A DNA stretch of 64,000 nt from Alisma plantago-aquatica (Eukaryota; Streptophyta; Magnoliopsida; Alismatales; Alismataceae). The notes below the pieces were generated by a model. That model did not search any database. It saw only the letters and a program-made list of their open reading frames with translations, and was not told where the DNA came from. Location: NCBI GenBank assembly GCA_963693085.1, contig OY856409.1:525597303-525661302 (forward strand), written 5' to 3'. Made by a program: the position numbers and the translations under genes. Shown in pieces: positions 22,310 to 32,649 of the stretch; the first letter of the stretch is position 1; the number at the start of each line of letters is the position of its first letter.

Positions 22310-25300
22310 TCATTCATTATCGCTATCAACATCCCAATTATATCTTACAGTTGCCACTGCTTGTATGGATTTTGCCCATTCTTCTCTTACTTCATTTAAT
22401 GCTTCCATCGTATATGGAGCATGTATATTTTTTAAGCATTTACCTGTAGTGTTGTCAGTTTTAAACACCTTCAAAGAGAATGATGTATATATATAAGTAA
22501 TAATATAAAAATAAGATAAGATTGATATATTTCATACTAACTAATGAGACTATATATAATACCTCATGTATGGTATCGATGTCCAATGCGGCATATTTGA
22601 TAATCATCTGCATAAATCGCATCACATAGTATGTGCATGCCCAGCCATTGTCTTGTGTAGCACACTATAAATTGAAACATACAAAATAATACAACTAAGC
22701 ACAACTCACATCAATAATATATATATTCGAGTCGGGAACTTACTTGTACGTTCTGCCAATTTATTGGCTGGTTCTTTTTCCTTGGGACCGTTCCTCCAGC
22801 CTTTTTGAATGCATCTAAACCCCTACATGTTAATATAACACAATAAATTGCATAAGTAAATAGTAATGTAATAAAAGATGTTAACGGATATAAAAATGAA
22901 ATATTTCTCGCCAGAATAATGGCATTCTCATTACGTGTCCAATTTTAGTGTTCAATGTACTCCCCGCAGGATCTAGATAATAAACAGTGAATGTCCCGGG
23001 GACAATAACTAGTAACTACCAATGTCTACCGCTAGAAGTAAGAAGTTAACAATTAATAACTCAAAATGCAAAATAAAAATGGAATTTTCTTAAGTCCAAA
23101 TTATAAATAAAGTAAACTTACTTGACATTGAATGGAGCTATTATTATCGTCTTCTTTTGCTGACCAAAAATTGTAAAAGCATCTATACAGTATTGTTGAA
23201 CATTATCAGGGTCTTTAGCTACCAAACTAATCAATGATGGAATCAAAAATCCCACATGATCAAATGCAAATTGTTTGCAATGATCTTCGACTAAGTAGCT
23301 ACAAAACATATAGGCGTATGCATTAATATATAAGAAACCAGATCACCGGATCTTACACAAGGTATATGGATGTATAAACAAGATCTCACCTTATCCATGT
23401 CTCTATCATTGATGTATTCAGCCAATCATACATAAACAGCTCAATAATATCTTGTATAAATAAAGAGCTATTGTATGATCGACCTGCATAATCTACATCT
23501 AAAGAAACTATTATAGGGCAATGTATATTATGTGCCCGTAGCCAACATGCCATTCCCCTACAAGCAGGACCTAACGGGTATGTTAGGTCAGTTGGAACCC
23601 AAGTTGGTAATGCGGGAAGTGGAGGTGGAGGCCTAGGTGCTCCTGGTGTCTTCTTTTTAACCTGTATATATAATTTTAGATCAGTTGACATCATATATAC
23701 ACATTAACAGTCTAAATCAATGTAAATTTATCTTACAATTTCAGTCGTGTAGACGACATCTACTTTGGGCCACAATATGACCCCGCCTTCTGCCTCACCA
23801 AGTGTATCAATATCTGGGTGGGCATATGGCAACGCAACTTCCCTCCAATCGGGTAACACACGTAATGGGCCCACACGAACATAGCCCTGTGGCATTGGAG
23901 TCCCGTGAAACCTTCCCCAGGAAGGGACGGGTAAGCTTGCGCCTCTGCAACAACATAGTCTTGTATTCTTAAGCGGCATGGCTTCAATGCCTACAAATTT
24001 ACGTAAAGAATGTTATACATATATACATATAATCTTGAAAACATATCATCTTGAAAAGACTAGCTACAATGTCATAAACAATACTTACAGCAGACGTGCT
24101 AGGCGATGGGTCTCCAGGATTACTCGCAGTCTGTGCATCAGGAGAAGAGTGGGTCGCCATAGGCTGATTGGAAGCCTGAGATGCCTGCCACCGCAGCAAT
24201 TCTTCCTTGACCTTCTCAGCAACTACATCGTTGACCTTCTTAGCAACAAAATCCTCAACTCTCTTATTCTCCTATACATGGATAAAAGAAACATTAGCAT
24301 CTTATTAATGAATTTCCTTTTGCAGTAACATTCTAAAAAAAGAATAGGTTACCTCTTCTTGAGAAAGTCCCGCTCTGGGTTTGCGCTGGGATGGCCCAAA
24401 GAATGCTTTGATGCCAACACCAGCGCCGACACCTCTAACACGTCCAGGATGCTTTGGGTTACCCAGAGCAACTGTCAATTCATCCCTTGTGCCCTGAGGG
24501 ATGAACGTGCCTTGTTTCCTCTGCTCGTGCATCTCCCGCTAATCACCATAAACAGAAATTGGTAAGTTAACACCACAAATAATCAATATTCAAACTATTT
24601 CTCTAAGAGTGTTATTTTACCATTTTTGCAGCCGCCTCAGCAGTTACAGGCTTCTTTATTTCACCCTTCTTGTTTTGCCTGCCAGCTATCCAGATATCAT
24701 GGCGAGGCATGGGTGTGGCAGACTCCTGAGTAGGAGCAGACTCCTGAGTAGCCGCAGACTCCGCCTGTAGTCTTTGGCGAATGCTTGCATAGTCTTTTGG
24801 ACCCATAGTGTGGTCATGCACATTCAGTGCACGCCTTGCTTTTTGTGCGTCACTAAGGGCCTAGTTAGTATGCACATTAATGATTTCATTAGTAGCACTA
24901 AATGCTAATCTTGAATAGGTGAATACAATGTATATTAATTAAATTGGGAGTGACGCCTAATACCTTGAATTCTTCAGATTTTCTTGAAGCAACAAAATTG
25001 TCCCAATCTTCTTTGTCCAAGAAGTTCCATTGTTCAAGGGCTGACTTCTTCTTCTTATCACCCTCTTTTATGTATTCTCTGTTCAGATTTGTCCTATAAT
25101 TCCTAAGCATCTTTCCAGCGCGTTGCATCACATTTTTACGATGCAACTTCTCATCCAATGCAAACAGATTCTGTAAAATAGAAATGTTATTAACTAGTAT
25201 CCAAAATAGAATTGCAAATAATAGAATTTGTAATCTACAAAATAGAATTGCAAATAATAATAACTCACGCATAAATCCTTCCATATCAAGTCTTTTTTCC

Positions 25301-25761
25301 CTTGAGGAACTTTATGCCAATTGTCATACTTAACACCACAATGGCTCCGAGTGGTACACCCAAGATAGTTTACAAAATTATTGCGGTTCACTCCAATTGG
25401 ATTTCCTCCATTATCAAACTCCACCACCAATTTGGATCCACTACCACTTAGCGCTAATAACTTCTTCAACAGAGTGATGCCCCTTTTCTTGTTAAGTGTT
25501 TGGTGTTGCGCATCAAGTTGCTCCAGTGCTTCAGTGGGTAAAGGTGCATCAACCTAAAATTTGACAAAAATAAAACACACTAAATTAGCCCAATATAGAA
25601 ATATAGGATATATGACATAACTAGAAGATAATGAATTTTATAGAAATACAGGATATGTTCTTAGAACTTACATTAGTATCCTCGCCATGCTCGTCATGGA
25701 CAGCATGCTCATGATGGACTTCATGCTCATTATGGACATCATGCTCATCATGGTCAACCAT
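22310..25761 (-). pseudogene. CACTA-borne gene with C-terminal Ulp1-like (C48) cysteine protease domain
   Basis: About 13 exons inferred from GT/AG sites. Exons 1-6 (25672-25761, 25269-25553, 24964-25170, 24621-24860, 24353-24538, 24089-24271) are all multiples of 3. Exon 1 encodes a His/Asp/Glu-rich tail (MVDHDEHDVHNEHEVHHEH). The middle carries conserved-looking blocks (GVNRNNFVNYLGC, NPKHPGRVRGVG, PMPQGYVRV). Exons 8-13 form a Ulp1-like fold with the catalytic set visible: His in GRHW (exon 10), Asp in YYLDP, Gln and Cys in TQDNGWACTYYV (exon 12, 22563-22664). Damage: TAG at 23016-23018 just after HW; exon 7 (23737-23990) is 254 nt, one base short, and changes frame; the exon 10/11 phase is also unresolved. 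Ulp1 enzymes cleave SUMO-like tags. The role in a transposon is unknown. Confidence 0.8.
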
Positions 25762-25918
25762 CTGAAAATGTCATTTAAAATGCAAACATTTAGCATTTGT
25801 ATTAACTAGAAAAAGGCAAACATTTAGCATTTGTATTAACTAGAAAAAGGCAAACATTTAGCATTTGTATTAACTAGAAAAAGGCAAACATTTAGCATTT
25901 GTATTAACATACATGTCT

Positions 25919-28900
25919 CTAAAATTGTGATCTTTTATCAATTAACAATCCTTCATTGTGATCTCCGCGCACATATAAGTCATCATTAGCTCCAATATTT
26001 TGTGGAGTGGGCAACCCAACTGAGATTGGACTGGAGTCATCGTACTTATCATAGTACTCTTCTTCATCTATAGGATCTTCAATGAACTGTCTTTTACCAT
26101 GAAGAACAACCGACCATTTATCATTCGCAGGATCATCGATATAGAATATTTGTTTTGCCTGTGATGCCAATATGAATGGTTCACCCTTCTCGCCAATCTT
26201 TTTAAAGTTCACCAAAGTGAAACCCAATTCATCCACTATAACTCCTTTGGTGTTATCAACCCAATTACATTTAAAGAGCGGAATTTTGAAATCTATGTAG
26301 TCAAACTCCCAAATGTCCTCAATGACACCGTAATATGACATTTTAGCTTCACGTGGAATCTTATCCTTTGCACTTGCAAAGTACATAGTCGACGCTTGAA
26401 GAGTGACCCCACTATTTTGGACGACACTCTTATCATCTTGGCGCTTTGTGTAATATGTGAATCCATTAATGTCAAACCCTTCATAAGACATAACATTCGG
26501 TTTTGGTTTAAAGGCGAGGCATTTGATAGTTTCTGTAATATCATTTGGTGTTTGAGATAGTTGATGTAAGACTTTATCTTCAAACCACTTAGTAAAAGTC
26601 TTATTATGCTCTCTAGCAAGCCACATTGAACTTGCTCGAGGATGTTGTCTCTTTATGAAATTGGTATGTTCCTCGATATAAACACTCACTTCTTCCATAT
26701 TGTGTAAAATATACAAGTGAGCTTGTTCCAACTGCTCACGGCTAATTACTTTCACCCGTGATCCCAAAATTCCTTTTCCCTCCTCAATATTCTTGTCATT
26801 ATCAGGAGTGTCATTACCACTGAAAAAGTCATTGCGAAAATCCATAACCTCTCTCGCCACATAACCTTCAATAATACTCCCTTCAGGCCGATAACGGTTT
26901 CGAACATCACCTTTAAAAACGCTCATGTATCGTTCAAAGGGATACATCCAATGCAAGAAAACTGGTCCCAACATTTTCACTTCCCTAGTCAAGTGGACAA
27001 CAAGATGTACCATGATATCAAAGAATGAAGGAGGGAAATACATCTCAAGCTGACATAGGGTAACAACCACTTCTCTTTGCAAATTATCGAGAATATCAGG
27101 GTCAATAACTTTGCTGCATAGACTGTTGAAAAAGAAACAAAGTCTGGTAATTGCAAACCTTACATGCTTCGGCAATATAGATCGAATTGCCACGGGCAAT
27201 ATTTGTTGCATTAGAGTGTGACAATCATGAGATTTAAGACCTATCAACTTCAGATCTTTCATTGATACCAATCTACAGATGTTGGATGAGTAACCATGTG
27301 GCACCTTAACATTTACCAAGCATTCACAAAAAGTTTTCTTCTCCTTTCTAGACAACGTGTAACAAGCGGGAGGTAAGTATGTTCTTTTATTACCCATTTC
27401 ACGTAATTCTGTTAATTCTGACCTTATTCCCATTTCACGTAGGTCCAGTCTGGATTTTATCCCATCTTTAGTCTTACCTGGTATATTTAATAGAGTACCA
27501 ATGATGCTATCACAGACATTTTTCTCAACGTGCATTACATCGATACAATGCCTGACTGTCAAAGAACTCCAATAAGGAAGATCCCAAAATATTGACTTCT
27601 TCTTGAATGAAGAATTGTCACTCCGTGTGGCCATACTACATTGTGATTTCTTACCAAATTCATTGACAATGTCTTTTACTCTTTCATAAACAACATCCCC
27701 TGGTATAGGTTTAGGTGCACTCCGTTCATCATTCCATCCATTGAATGCTTTGCGCTTCCTACGATACGGATGTAATTTTGAAAGAAACCTTCGATGACCA
27801 AGATATACAGTCTTGCCGCCATGTTTTAGTCTTATTGAATCAGTGTTTTTTTCACATATAGGACACGCTTTAGCTCCTTTGACACTATATCCAGACAAAT
27901 TCCCATATGCTGGAAAGTCATTAATAGTGCAAAACAACATAGCGTGCAAACGAAATGTCTCTCTTGCTGAAGCATCATAGGTCATCACACCTTCAGCCCA
28001 AAGTTTCTTTAAGTCATCAATCAAAGGTTCAAGATAAACATCGATATCATTTCCGGGTTGTTTAGGGCCCGATATCAACAATGACAACATAACGTACTTA
28101 TTTTTCATACACATCCAGGGAGGAAGATTGTATATAACAAGCATGACTGGCCAAGTGCTATGTTGGCTGCTCAATGTCCCGTACAGATTCAACCCATCTG
28201 TACAAAGCCCAAGTCTTAGATTCCTATCTTCTTCACCAAATTTAGGGTACAATAGATCAATCTTCTTCCACTGTGGGGAATCAGACGCATGTCGTAGGAT
28301 CCCATCATTATTTTTCTTAACATCTGCATGCCACCTCAAATTCTTCGCATCTTTCGGATTTGCAAACAAGCGTTGAAACCGTGATATCATAGGTAGATAC
28401 CACAACACCTTGGCAGGAGAACCAGTTTTGGACTCCCCCGAAGTCGTCAATTTATACCGTGACGCACCACATTTTGGACAATCTTTCAAATCTACATAGT
28501 CCTTTTGAAATAATACACAATCATTCGGGCATGCGTGTATCTTCTTGGCCTCCATTCCCATTGGGCACAACATTTTCTTTACCTGGTATGTTGAGATTGG
28601 AAGCTCGTTTCCTTCAGGAAGAATTTCTTTCAACAAAGTCAACAATGAAGTGAAGCTTTTTTCGCTCCATCTATTGTTAGCTTTCAACTTATACAATCTC
28701 AACACAGCGCTAAGCTTCATAAACTTAGCACAGCCTGTGTATAACGGTATCTCAGCATCATGCACAATGTTTGTAAAGATAGGAGGTGGATCGGTGTGCT
28801 CTACCCTACAACTATCTAGCATCGCATCAACGATGTCTTCTGGAACTGGTTCGTTCACATTTACGTCATCGGAGGCAATTTCTTCTTCCACCCAAGCACT

Positions 28901-29167
28901 GCTATCGACATCTACTGGTTTCGATTTTGAAATCTCTCCATGCCAGTGCCATTCTGTATAGCCTTGTACAATCCTGTTGCACATGACATGACTTTTGATT
29001 TCCTCACCAGTGTTGACTTTCAAGTTGTTACCGCAATGCCTACATGGACAGTAGAACCTATCTGTAGGTTTTTTCCTATGTTCCTCGGCAAATCTAATAA
29101 ACTGATCAAGACCAGATATAAACTCTGGGGTGCAACGATTACGAATGGACATCCATGATCTATCCAT
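25919..29167 (-). CDS. TNP2-like CACTA transposase, intact
   Basis: 1082 aa without stop or frameshift, starting MDRSWMSIRN at 29167. It would bind the subterminal repeats and cut the element ends. Order: Transpos_assoc-type zinc-binding N-terminus (CPCRHCGNN at 40-48, HVMCNRIVQGYTEWHWHGE); Transposase_21 region about 220-440 with LGLCTDGLNLYG (Asp 324) and TINDFPAYGNLSGYSVKG (Asp 417), candidate acidic catalytic residues, and a CPIC knuckle; DUF4218-type block about 690-800 with RNRYRPEGSIIEGY (Glu 762, Glu 767); DUF4216-type block about 943-1015. The length is usual for uninterrupted TNP2. Upstream lie two foldbacks and direct repeats. The tail before the stop is acidic. Individual catalytic assignments are by family analogy. 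Confidence 0.95.
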   Translation of the reverse strand: MDRSWMSIRNRCTPEFISGLDQFIRFAEEHRKKPTDRFYCPCRHCGNNLKVNTGEEIKSHVMCNRIVQGYTEWHWHGEISKSKPVDVDSSAWVEEEIASDDVNVNEPVPEDIVDAMLDSCRVEHTDPPPIFTNIVHDAEIPLYTGCAKFMKLSAVLRLYKLKANNRWSEKSFTSLLTLLKEILPEGNELPISTYQVKKMLCPMGMEAKKIHACPNDCVLFQKDYVDLKDCPKCGASRYKLTTSGESKTGSPAKVLWYLPMISRFQRLFANPKDAKNLRWHADVKKNNDGILRHASDSPQWKKIDLLYPKFGEEDRNLRLGLCTDGLNLYGTLSSQHSTWPVMLVIYNLPPWMCMKNKYVMLSLLISGPKQPGNDIDVYLEPLIDDLKKLWAEGVMTYDASARETFRLHAMLFCTINDFPAYGNLSGYSVKGAKACPICEKNTDSIRLKHGGKTVYLGHRRFLSKLHPYRRKRKAFNGWNDERSAPKPIPGDVVYERVKDIVNEFGKKSQCSMATRSDNSSFKKKSIFWDLPYWSSLTVRHCIDVMHVEKNVCDSIIGTLLNIPGKTKDGIKSRLDLREMGIRSELTELREMGNKRTYLPPACYTLSRKEKKTFCECLVNVKVPHGYSSNICRLVSMKDLKLIGLKSHDCHTLMQQILPVAIRSILPKHVRFAITRLCFFFNSLCSKVIDPDILDNLQREVVVTLCQLEMYFPPSFFDIMVHLVVHLTREVKMLGPVFLHWMYPFERYMSVFKGDVRNRYRPEGSIIEGYVAREVMDFRNDFFSGNDTPDNDKNIEEGKGILGSRVKVISREQLEQAHLYILHNMEEVSVYIEEHTNFIKRQHPRASSMWLAREHNKTFTKWFEDKVLHQLSQTPNDITETIKCLAFKPKPNVMSYEGFDINGFTYYTKRQDDKSVVQNSGVTLQASTMYFASAKDKIPREAKMSYYGVIEDIWEFDYIDFKIPLFKCNWVDNTKGVIVDELGFTLVNFKKIGEKGEPFILASQAKQIFYIDDPANDKWSVVLHGKRQFIEDPIDEEEYYDKYDDSSPISVGLPTPQNIGANDDLYVRGDHNEGLLIDKRSQF

Positions 29168-29226
29168 TCTATGATCAGAGAAAACAAGTATATATTAGTA
29201 AACAAGTATATATTACGAAAAGATTA

Positions 29227-29292
29227 GGCAGCATTTCCCCGCTGTTCTCTAAGTACATATGTACTTAGAGAACAAACGGGGAAATGCTACCG
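29227..29292. repeat. Palindrome upstream of the TNP2 gene
   Basis: Arms of about 32 bp around ACAT/ATGT at 29258/29259, containing GCATTTCCCC and GGGGAAATGC. The arms match except for small differences at the ends and in the middle of the arm. It starts 60 bp before the TNP2 start codon, so it is in the 5' untranslated region or promoter. Confidence 0.85.
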
Positions 29293-29365
29293 AAATTTTC
29301 TCGAAAACCCAATACACATTATACACTTACATCCTAAGTGAGATTAGGTGTTCAAGAACAGTCCC

Positions 29366-30000
29366 AAACCGGGGACTATCCAAGATTTACTCCTAATGAG
29401 TAAATCTTGGACGGGTTTCTAGGCCAACAAACACAATAATAGATATCTACAATGAAGCCGGGGACTATCCAAGATTTACTCCTAATGAGTCAATCTTGGA
29501 CGGGTTTCTAGGCCAACAAACACAATAATAGATATCTACAATGAAGTCGGACTCCATACAAATAGTATATAATTTAGTGATTGTTCATTCTAATTTATAC
29601 CAATGTACAAGTAATATAAAAAACAATGATTGTTCACATTCTAGGCCAACAAACACATGTGATGTCATTCTTATATATAATAAATGTGTACCACCTATCC
29701 CATCCTTGAACACCTAATCTCACTAGTAAGTGTATAATGTGTATTGGGTTTTCGAGAAAATTTCGGCAGCATTTCCCCGCTGTTCTCTAAGTACATATGT
29801 ACTTAGAGAACAAACGGGGAAATGCTGCCAAAATTTTCTCGAAAACCCAATACACATTATACACTTACATCCTAAGTGAGATTAGGTGTTCAAGAACAGT
29901 CCCAAACCGGGGACTATCTAAGATTTACTCCTAATGAGTAAATCTTGGACGGGTTTCTAGGCCAACAAACACAATAATAGATATCTACAATGAAGTCGGA
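29366..30000. repeat. Three copies of a ~92 bp repeat with an internal 13 bp stem
   Basis: Copies at about 29366-29458, 29459-29550 and 29908-30000. Each contains CCAAGATTTACTC, five bases, then GAGTAAATCTTGG (one arm changed in the third copy) and ends near ATATCTACAATGAAG. The first two are in direct tandem. The third belongs to a larger direct duplication (29227-29627 and 29763-30076). Confidence 0.8.
29705..29894. repeat. 190 bp inverted repeat centred on GTACATATGTAC
   Basis: Arms of about 95 bp run from CTTGAACACCTAATCTCACT to its complement, symmetric about 29796/29797, and near-perfect. The right arm plus following sequence duplicates 29257-29360. The whole could form a cruciform or long RNA hairpin in the TNP2 upstream region. 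Confidence 0.85.
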
Positions 30001-30076
30001 CTCCATACAAACAGTATATAATTTAGTGATTGTTCATTCTAATTTATACCAATGTACAAGTAATATAAAGAACAAT

Positions 30077-30639
30077 GTGGATTATATGGGACATAAATTC
30101 ATTGTTTATTTTCCAACATTAGGTTCAACACTTGAAACATACATTCATTTTCAACATAAAAAAATTGTATCATTAGGGTCCAACATGTGCATTATATGGG
30201 ACATACACATCAAGGTGGTCATAAGGGAGGATATTTTCTTATTTATGAGTAAGCGATATAAGATTAAGATCCATATAAAAATTAGGGCAGAAGGAAGAAA
30301 TAAATCTTCTTTAGGATACAATAGACCCTTATGGATGTATTTAGGGCCATAGGTACCATCATAGAACAAAAGGGGTACACTCTAGGATTTAAGATCACAC
30401 TACATCATGTATTTTATACAAAACTACATGTATGTATATATAAAAAATATATTTATAAGGAACTTCTATACATATCTAATCAACAAATCAGTAATTAACT
30501 AAGTATTCATCAATACTTACTATTAATCAGTATCTCTAATCATGAAAATCGGCAAGCAGATCAGTAATTGTAAATAACAAACTACGAATTGTTGAATTAA
30601 AGTAATCACTAAAGTAATACTAACCAGTAGTACCAATCA
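30077..30639. other. A+T-rich spacer within the CACTA element
   Basis: No gene. Repeated words (CATTATATGGGACATA at 30070 and 30190) suggest further short duplications. Nothing else recognised. Confidence 0.4.
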
Positions 30640-31010
30640 TTAATCACTGAATAGGTGGGCGACAGCAGGGCGAGGTACCTGGGCAAGCGAGCAGGGCGAG
30701 GTCGAGTAGGTCAAGTAGGTGGGCGGCGGTGACACCGGCGAGCTCCAGGACCACTGCCACAAGTCAGGCAGGTAGCGGCAGCGACACCGGTGAGTAGGGA
30801 GCGGCAGGCGGCGGCGGGCAGGCAGGCGGCGGCGGGCAGGCAGGCGGCGGAGAAGGAGCAGGCAGGCGGTGGCGACACCGGCAGCAAAAGGAGCAGGAAG
30901 CGGCGGCAGCGCACAAGCAACAGCAGCAGCGGAGGGTCGGGCGACGGTAGCGGAGGGTGGCGGGCAGCGGCGTCGGTGAGCAGTAGCAAGCGCGGGCGAT
31001 GAAGACAATG
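30640..31010. repeat. G+C-rich purine/GGC leader of the CACTA element
   Basis: Abrupt G+C-rich island made of GGCGG, GCAGG and GGCGGGCAGGCA runs, with a tandem GGCGGGCAGGCAGGC at 30810-30850. A minus-strand frame of 122 codons (31008-30640) is low-complexity Ala/Pro/Arg and probably not a protein. By position it may be the promoter or leader of the minus-strand transcription unit. Confidence 0.5.
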
Positions 31011-31059
31011 AAACAGGAAAGGGGACCTAAAGTCGATCGATCGTGCGTCTAATAAGTTC

Positions 31060-31498
31060 GTAAAGGGCGTCGGTTATCTAACAAAACTGACGCCTAAAGT
31101 CTTCAGCGTCGGTTACTATTACAAAACCGACGTCCAATTAGATAAAATTTGCCCTAAATAAATTGGCGGGAACCACTATCGGCGTCGGTTATCTAAGGAT
31201 AACCGACACCTAAGCAGTAAATTTTCGCGCAAATTTTCATCTTATATAGCCGTCGGGTTTGTGGTAAATAACCGATGCCGTATGTGACATATTTTTTTTG
31301 CTCGAAAATTGGATTTCACGGGCAGTTTTAGGTGTCGGTTTTTTACCAAAAAACCGACGCTGAATACAAAGCGGTACCCGTGTCTTGGCTACAGACGTCG
31401 GATGACCTAGATGACCAACGTTGAATGTTATAGGCGTCGGTTTTCCTAAATAACCGACGCCCAGAAAAGCGACACTGAATGTTGTTTCTGTAGTAGTG
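31060..31498. repeat. Right subterminal repeats and terminal inverted repeat of the CACTA element
   Basis: About ten copies of GGCGTCGGTT or AACCGACGCC variants in both orientations, ending in the intact terminal repeat GTTTCTGTAGTAGTG (31484-31498). Confidence 0.88.
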
Positions 31499-32485
31499 GC
31501 AGCTCATTAATGTAGCTAGACTATTGTGGTAATCACTTATTTAGCATGGGTTAAGCCCAATGTAGTGCAGCAAGTACATGTGAGAATGTAGTGTTGTTTC
31601 TAGTGCAAATGGCAAAGAAGTTTTATCCCATATTGCTCACACCTAGAACTTTTGTGGTCCTCATATGTAGGATCACATGGGGCACTAGTGTCCAAAGGAG
31701 TCCTAGGAAGGAGGTATGCTCACCTCCTTGGTGGGTGGGGTTACCACATCACAATGCACGCACGCACGCACGCGCGCGCCACGCCACGCCTCGCCTCGCC
31801 TCGCCTGGCCGGGTCGGGCCGGGCTTGGGCTTGTGGATTGTGGATTGTGGATTGTGAACCCTAATTAATTGTGGCTTTCTTATTCGGATTTCTTAAATCC
31901 TAATTAGAAAGTGTTTCTCTTTTATGGATTATTCCCGTATTGTGTACGAGAGCAACCGAGTGTTCCGTCTAATTGGGAATAGGATTAGGGACGTACGTGA
32001 CTATTTATATGACTCCGGTCATTAGGGTTAAACACACCGAAAATAGTTTTTCTGCCGCCGTGTGTTTTGTGAACCCTAATCCCGAGTGCGAGAGTCGTCG
32101 TCCCCGGAGTTGCTTTGCGGAGTTGTCCTCCTGTGCGAAGCGAGACTCGTCGTCCTTCCCTTCAGACGCAGCTGTCAGGCGGTGGTTCCTGCGGTGGCTG
32201 TGCTGCACTGGTAGCAGTGCGACGTGCGCGAGCAAGACGTGCAACTTCCAGGTTCGTGCCGGATCGAGACTGGGAGAACGGTGCCTATCCGCGAGGATTG
32301 CCGGACACTGGTTTCTTTAAGTAACACGTTCGTTGAAACGAACGATCTGGTTTGCGAATCTAACCCTTCATTTTGTTCTCCTGCATTGCTTGTTCTTCGA
32401 ATCTTATCTTGGATCTGCCTGCACTGTTAATTAAATTGCACCTGACGCTGTTGCATGAACGACAACAACCTATATTTTAACAACA
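31499..32485 (+). repeat. 3' LTR of the copia element, right part
   Basis: Resumes with GCAGCTCATTAATG, the equivalent of 15722 onward, and ends TTAACAACA at 32485. Nearly identical to the 5' LTR except for one 160 bp copy instead of two and an added GATTGTG triplet repeat at about 31832-31856. The first GCA (31499-31501) is the CACTA target duplication. Confidence 0.9.
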
Positions 32486-32649
32486 GTTGCCACCACCATC
32501 AGATGATCCATAGCCTTGTGAGGAGGGAGGTAACAACAGCCGGGGGGGGCGTATGGGAGGAGGCATTGGCAAAGGGGCAGAACTCCTGGCAGAGCATACG
32601 GATCTGAAACGAGCGCAATCAGCAGAGAGAAGATATTCTGTTATCATAT
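32486..32649 (-). pseudogene. F-box/DUF295 gene, middle piece (codons ~19-70)
   Basis: Minus strand reads from the Mutator-like TSD (32641-32649) to the copia TSD (32486-32490). It gives the second half of an F-box, EYLLSADCARFRSVCSA, followed by a Pro/Arg/Gly-rich linker (SSDGGGNK at the copia junction). The frame continues without shift into 33961-33907 upstream and 15655 onward downstream. The Trp usually seen after VCSA is absent (VCSARSSAP). Confidence 0.88.

Larger units (their letters stand above)
21483..31498 (-). mobile_element. CACTA (En/Spm) DNA transposon
   Basis: About 10 kb. Right end, read on the minus strand, is CACTACTACAGAAAC (31484-31498). The left end reads CTACTACAGAAAC (21483-21495) and lacks the first two bases. 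A 3 bp duplication GCA lies at 21452-21454 and 31499-31501. Subterminal regions are dense in GGCGTCGG/CCGACGCC repeats in both orientations (21495-22060, 31060-31480), typical transposase-binding arrays of this superfamily. Both genes lie on the minus strand, so the element's 5' end is at 31498: G+C-rich leader, TNP2 transposase, then a Ulp1-like protease gene. It sits in the copia 3' LTR, so it is younger than that insertion. Confidence 0.95.
15656..32485 (+). mobile_element. Ty1/copia LTR retrotransposon inserted in the F-box gene, itself carrying a CACTA element
   Basis: 5' LTR 15656-16814, gag-pol 16851-20834, polypurine tract near 21370-21385, and a 3' LTR from 21386 to 32485 split by a DNA transposon. 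LTR ends are TGTTAGATAA...TTAACAACA. GTTGC flanks the whole unit (15651-15655 and 32486-32490), a perfect 5 bp duplication lying within F-box coding sequence. Integrase precedes reverse transcriptase, which defines Ty1/copia (Pseudoviridae). The lineage within copia was not assigned. No canonical tRNA-Met primer site follows the 5' LTR. Confidence 0.93.

Noticed and set aside
23760..23987. 75-codon alternative frame across exon 7 of the Ulp1-like gene.
   Set aside because: The overlapping frame with PMPQGYVRVGPL and GEAEGGVILWPK is the protein-like one; the alternative matters only as evidence of a frameshift within the exon.
30640..31008. 122-codon minus-strand frame in the CACTA G+C-rich leader.
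   Set aside because: Ala/Pro/Arg low complexity from GGC and GCAGG repeats; no family likeness and tandem repeats explain the open frame.
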